Origin: Chromera velia
Taxonomy: Eukaryota > Sar > Chromeraceae
Length of the DNA: 62,683 nt
Assembly (NCBI GenBank): GCA_018398765.1
Contig: JAHBMJ010005476.1
Location: 7,334-70,016, forward strand
Direction of reading: 5' to 3'
Within the stretch, counting starts at the first letter, position 1, and each line of letters opens with the position of its first letter. Positions 59,672 to 62,683 of this stretch are shown here, piece by piece. Under the pieces are notes generated by a model that worked only from the letters and a program-made list of their open reading frames with translations, had not been told where the DNA came from and did not search any database. The position numbers were made by a program, and so were the translations under genes.

Positions 59672-61051
59672 ATGGGTCTTGGCTTTTCGCACTGTGGGTT
59701 GGACTGTGGGAGGGGTAACTTCTCGACAGAGATTCACGTTGAACAACACTCGTCGGAGGCGCTGTGTCCCTCTGGCACTATCTTCGAAGACAGTCTAAAT
59801 CACCTAAGTAACGTTCTTGATAAGCAGCTACTGCTCTTCTGTTTGACAGAGAATGTTGCTGCAGTGAGATGGCTAATCCGATTAGGAGCGTCTGTGAACG
59901 CACAGGACTCTAGGGGAACCTCTTGCCTCCATGCGGCGGCGCGCTCAGGGAGCCTTCAGGTGGTCGATGCGTTGCTTGACGCCCACGCCGACCTGGAGGC
60001 CATTGACGTCGCTCACTGGAGTCCTCTCCATGTAGCAATGGCAATGGGCAGACGGGCTGTGGCTCTAGCGTTCATGCGGGCAGGTGCCAGGATGGACGTG
60101 CGGACTCGACACGGACAGGTCCCATCGGACCTCTGCGGAGACAGAGTGCTCAAGACAGCTGCCGCCTGCCTGTCTGAGGTCCCTCTGCCCCTTCCCTCAG
60201 ACGCTGAGGCGTTCAAGAAGCTTCTCAAGCAACTGAGACCGGAGATCGCGGATGCTCTCTCACAGACAAACGAGAGACCGCCTCCCCTGAGATTCGAACC
60301 TTTCTTTGTACCCAGACAGGTGGGTTAGGAGAGGGGGGGGCACTACCAAGTGCAGGGTGCATGCGGGAAGGTGTATGGTTTTGTGTGTGGGCAGCGACGG
60401 CATAGAATGAACACGCCTGCAAAAGGCCGCAACTCTGCTTTCGGAATCGATGAATGGTTGAGCTCCCTTTTTCTCTTGTCTGCTTCTCTTGCTCTCTCTC
60501 TTATATATATTCCGGTACACGTGCTCTTTTCTGCCTGTGAATGCATGTCCGTCCTCTCCCTGCGCCCTGATGGTTGTGCAGCCCATATGCAGACTACCTG
60601 CAGTGAGCCATCGGAATGCGGTCGCTTCCCTGGGCCTGGCTCTCTTCGAAGTGGATGTCAGTCAGTTATGCATTCATTGTCTGAATGTCTATCTGACGCG
60701 TGCGAATGCGCATGAACAGGGGTCAGACAGTCAGACCAAATTGATTTGTTTGGTCTGACAGTGATGCATTCATTGTCTCAATGTCTATCTGACGCACGCG
60801 AAGCGTGCGAATGGCCCTGAAAGCGAATGTTGGGGCTTTAATAGGCTTTGACAGGCCGAGGTCGTGGATTTGAGCCCCTGCATGCACCCTCAGTTTTTCG
60901 TCAAAATTACTCACGAGGAAATCATTCATGCAAACCACGGAGTCCCAGCGCAATTGTCTCTTAAGTGTCCTCCAGAGCTTCGCTTTCCGGGCCATCTTTG
61001 CGTCATTTTTCTTTTTTCTTTTCCCTTCTTGGTGCTCTCTCTGTCTGTCTG

Positions 61052-61083
<32 letters not shown>

Positions 61084-62683
61084 GATTGCATGAATGGATC
61101 TGTCTGTGTGTCTTTTTCTGTCTGTCTGTGCATGAACGCAGCCCGGTGCCTCTCTTGCCCTTCTGGTTGCCACGGGCATCATACGCGACTATCCTGTCGA
61201 GATGGCGCGAATGATGCTGAAGCACAGAGAGCGCATCTCCCCACGGGCAGTGACGGACTTTGTGTGCAAGGAGCACAGCCTCTCCCAGATCCTCCGACTC
61301 GAAATCCTCAACTTGATACCGCTGCCCGGTCTGGGCCTCGTGAGGGTCCTCCAGTCGGTCTTCACCAGACTCTCCGTGCCCAGAACTCTGGTGGGACTCG
61401 ACAAACTCTGTGCTTCTGTTGCTCAGGTGCGTGCGTGCATGCGTGCGGTGGGGGTGCCTGCATTCATTCATTTTCATACAGAATTATTTCTTTTTGAATG
61501 CATGTTGCTCAGGTGCGTGCGGTGGGGGTGCGTAGGGGTAGTGGCGCAGGCAGAGGGGGGGTTGTAGTTGCTGCTTCCGCTTGACTTAGGACCTTCTGAC
61601 ACCCTTCTCCCTCTGTATGTGTGTCTGTCTATATCTGTCGGTATCGGTTCCCCTGTCACTATTGCCAGAGTAACCACACTTACCCCATTGGACTCACAAC
61701 CAACGAAAATGTGTGAATTTTCTGCCAGCTTGCTCTCTTTGTCACTCACTGACTCGCTTCCTTTTCTTTGTCACTCACTGACTCGCTTCCTTTCACACCC
61801 AGTCGCTCTCTCACCCCCAATGCGGTGTGCGCTATGCCCTCCCTCCCCCTGCCTGCATGCAGGTATGGAGCCGACAGCACCAACAGCAGACGAAGCAGCA
61901 AAAATCTAGGGCAGGCATTGGGGGGGGGGGGATGACGGGGTCTGGGGGTGAACCTGATGATCCGACTTCCTTCTCCTCTCTGCACCTAGACTGCGACCTT
62001 GCACAGCGACTTCTTTTTTCCTGTGCGTTGGTGGGGGTGTCCCTGCAGAGAGGGAGACCCATGCCTTGTGATACCTTCGTGGATGTGATGAGAAAATCCC
62101 TGCCAGACGGTCACTTGGCAGGCAGCACGGGGGTTCTCAGGTTGCTGTACCGACAGACAGCCGCGTGTTGCCATCGTCTGGTCGTGGCACACGATCCGTT
62201 GTCTTCTTCCTCCTCAAGTGGGGGATCTCGTGTGTGCAGGGGAGGAGGGGGGTCTGCGTTAGATCCCGAATTACTAGGGGCCTGCGCGGGGTTGCGGCAG
62301 GCCCTGTCAAGGTTCTCCTCACTCTGTGCAACTGCAGGCCTTGTGCCCGGTGGCGATCCCTGTGCGTCTGCGTCGCTGTCGAGTGCGTTCCTGAGTGGGA
62401 GTGGGGGGGATGGGGAGTTTTTCGATGCGTTCGGTATTCGGCAAGGGAGTGTGAATGGTCTCAGTTTGTCGAGTACAAGTGCAGGTTCATCAGGTTTGGG
62501 GTCGTCATGGCATGCAGGGAACGAGTCTGTACCTGGGTACGGAGCTGCAGAGAGGGATTTGTCGAGCGGGTTTCCTTCTTCATCTCCTTCTCCGATGTTG
62601 GAATCGAAAGTAGTGGCAGGGGTGTCGTCTCTGTCTCCAGAGCCGTCTCCCATGATGGCGCCTAGTCGGGGGTTCCATAGAGG
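59672..62683 (+). CDS. Ankyrin-repeat protein with Sec7-like domain, partial (runs off window)
   Basis: Model: join(59672..60319,60582..60656,61142..61426,61863..>62683), all phase 0. The start MGLGFSHC fits an N-myristoylation signal (Gly2, Ser6) with a Cys that could be acylated. Three ankyrin repeats follow (VRWLIRLGASVNAQDSRGTS; LHAAARSGSLQVVDALLD; WSPLHVAMAMGRRAVALAF). Exon 3 fits the first half of a Sec7 domain: LLVATGIIRDYPVEMARMML aligns with the GLL..TPEDIAxFL helix, and the segment ending VPRTLVGLDKLC with the helix holding the glutamic finger. Exon 4 continues with LAQRLLFSCALVGVSL. Sec7 domains exchange nucleotide on Arf GTPases. The tail is Ser/Gly-rich. Membrane recruitment through the acylated end is inference. 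Confidence 0.7.

Noticed and set aside
62111-62653. Pro/Ser-rich 180-aa minus-strand frame
   Set aside because: It lies opposite the open, phase-consistent exon 4 of the ankyrin-Sec7 gene and has no domain.

Overview
The window is nuclear DNA from an intron-rich eukaryote. Genes are broken into short exons with GT..AG borders, acceptors are nearly always TGCAG, introns carry long microsatellites, and several products are built from animal-like extracellular modules (EGF, HYR, FG-GAP) joined to a multi-pass membrane region. This mix, together with secreted or possibly plastid-targeted proteins, ankyrin proteins and degenerate LTR retroelements, fits a chromerid alga (photosynthetic relative of apicomplexans; Chromera velia is my best guess). 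No taxonomic marker is present, so this is inference.

Layout. 1-3389 is a retroelement nest on the minus strand: a degenerate Ty3/gypsy-like element (RT start, protease, gag, tRNA primer site, one LTR) abutting a degenerate copia-like gag that it apparently interrupted. 5469-8137 (-) is lipB (lipoate biosynthesis octanoyltransferase), with a 1.7-kb microsatellite intron. 8893-9564 (+) is an orphan gene. 9565-14777 is low-complexity, gap-containing and without a convincing gene. 14778-18302 (-) is a multi-KH RNA-binding protein. 19446-20745 (-) is a coding-like region broken across frames. 21584-26821 (+) is a ten-exon, 740-aa protein with a signal peptide and a HAD-like motif. 28215-29393 (-) is a signal-peptide-bearing orphan. 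30099-34054 (+) is a six-exon ankyrin protein with a signal peptide. 35503-37686 (-) is a decaying ankyrin-family pseudogene, followed by a small Cys/His-rich gene at 37866-38540 (-). 40137-58247 (-) is one 34-exon gene of about 2,800 codons: signal peptide, FG-GAP repeats, an EGF/HYR array, an ephrin-receptor-like Cys module, a TRP-like membrane region and a long cytoplasmic tail. 59672-62683 (+) is an ankyrin plus Sec7-like gene that runs off the end.

Many genes are in divergent pairs (lipB/orphan, 29393/30099, 58247/59672) separated by short shared promoters; AT-rich islands separate other units.

The strongest signals for a second look are: the giant receptor-like gene, whose ectodomain exons are almost all symmetrical phase 1-1 cassettes (EGF exactly 120 nt, HYR-like 228 nt) with near-identical HYR-like exons in unrelated introns; a Sec7 domain that appears to lack both catalytic signatures; a 77-bp tandem repeat that copies a splice acceptor and the start of its exon four times; and a pseudogene opened by two short tandem duplications. 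I saw no CRISPR array, rRNA gene or tRNA gene.
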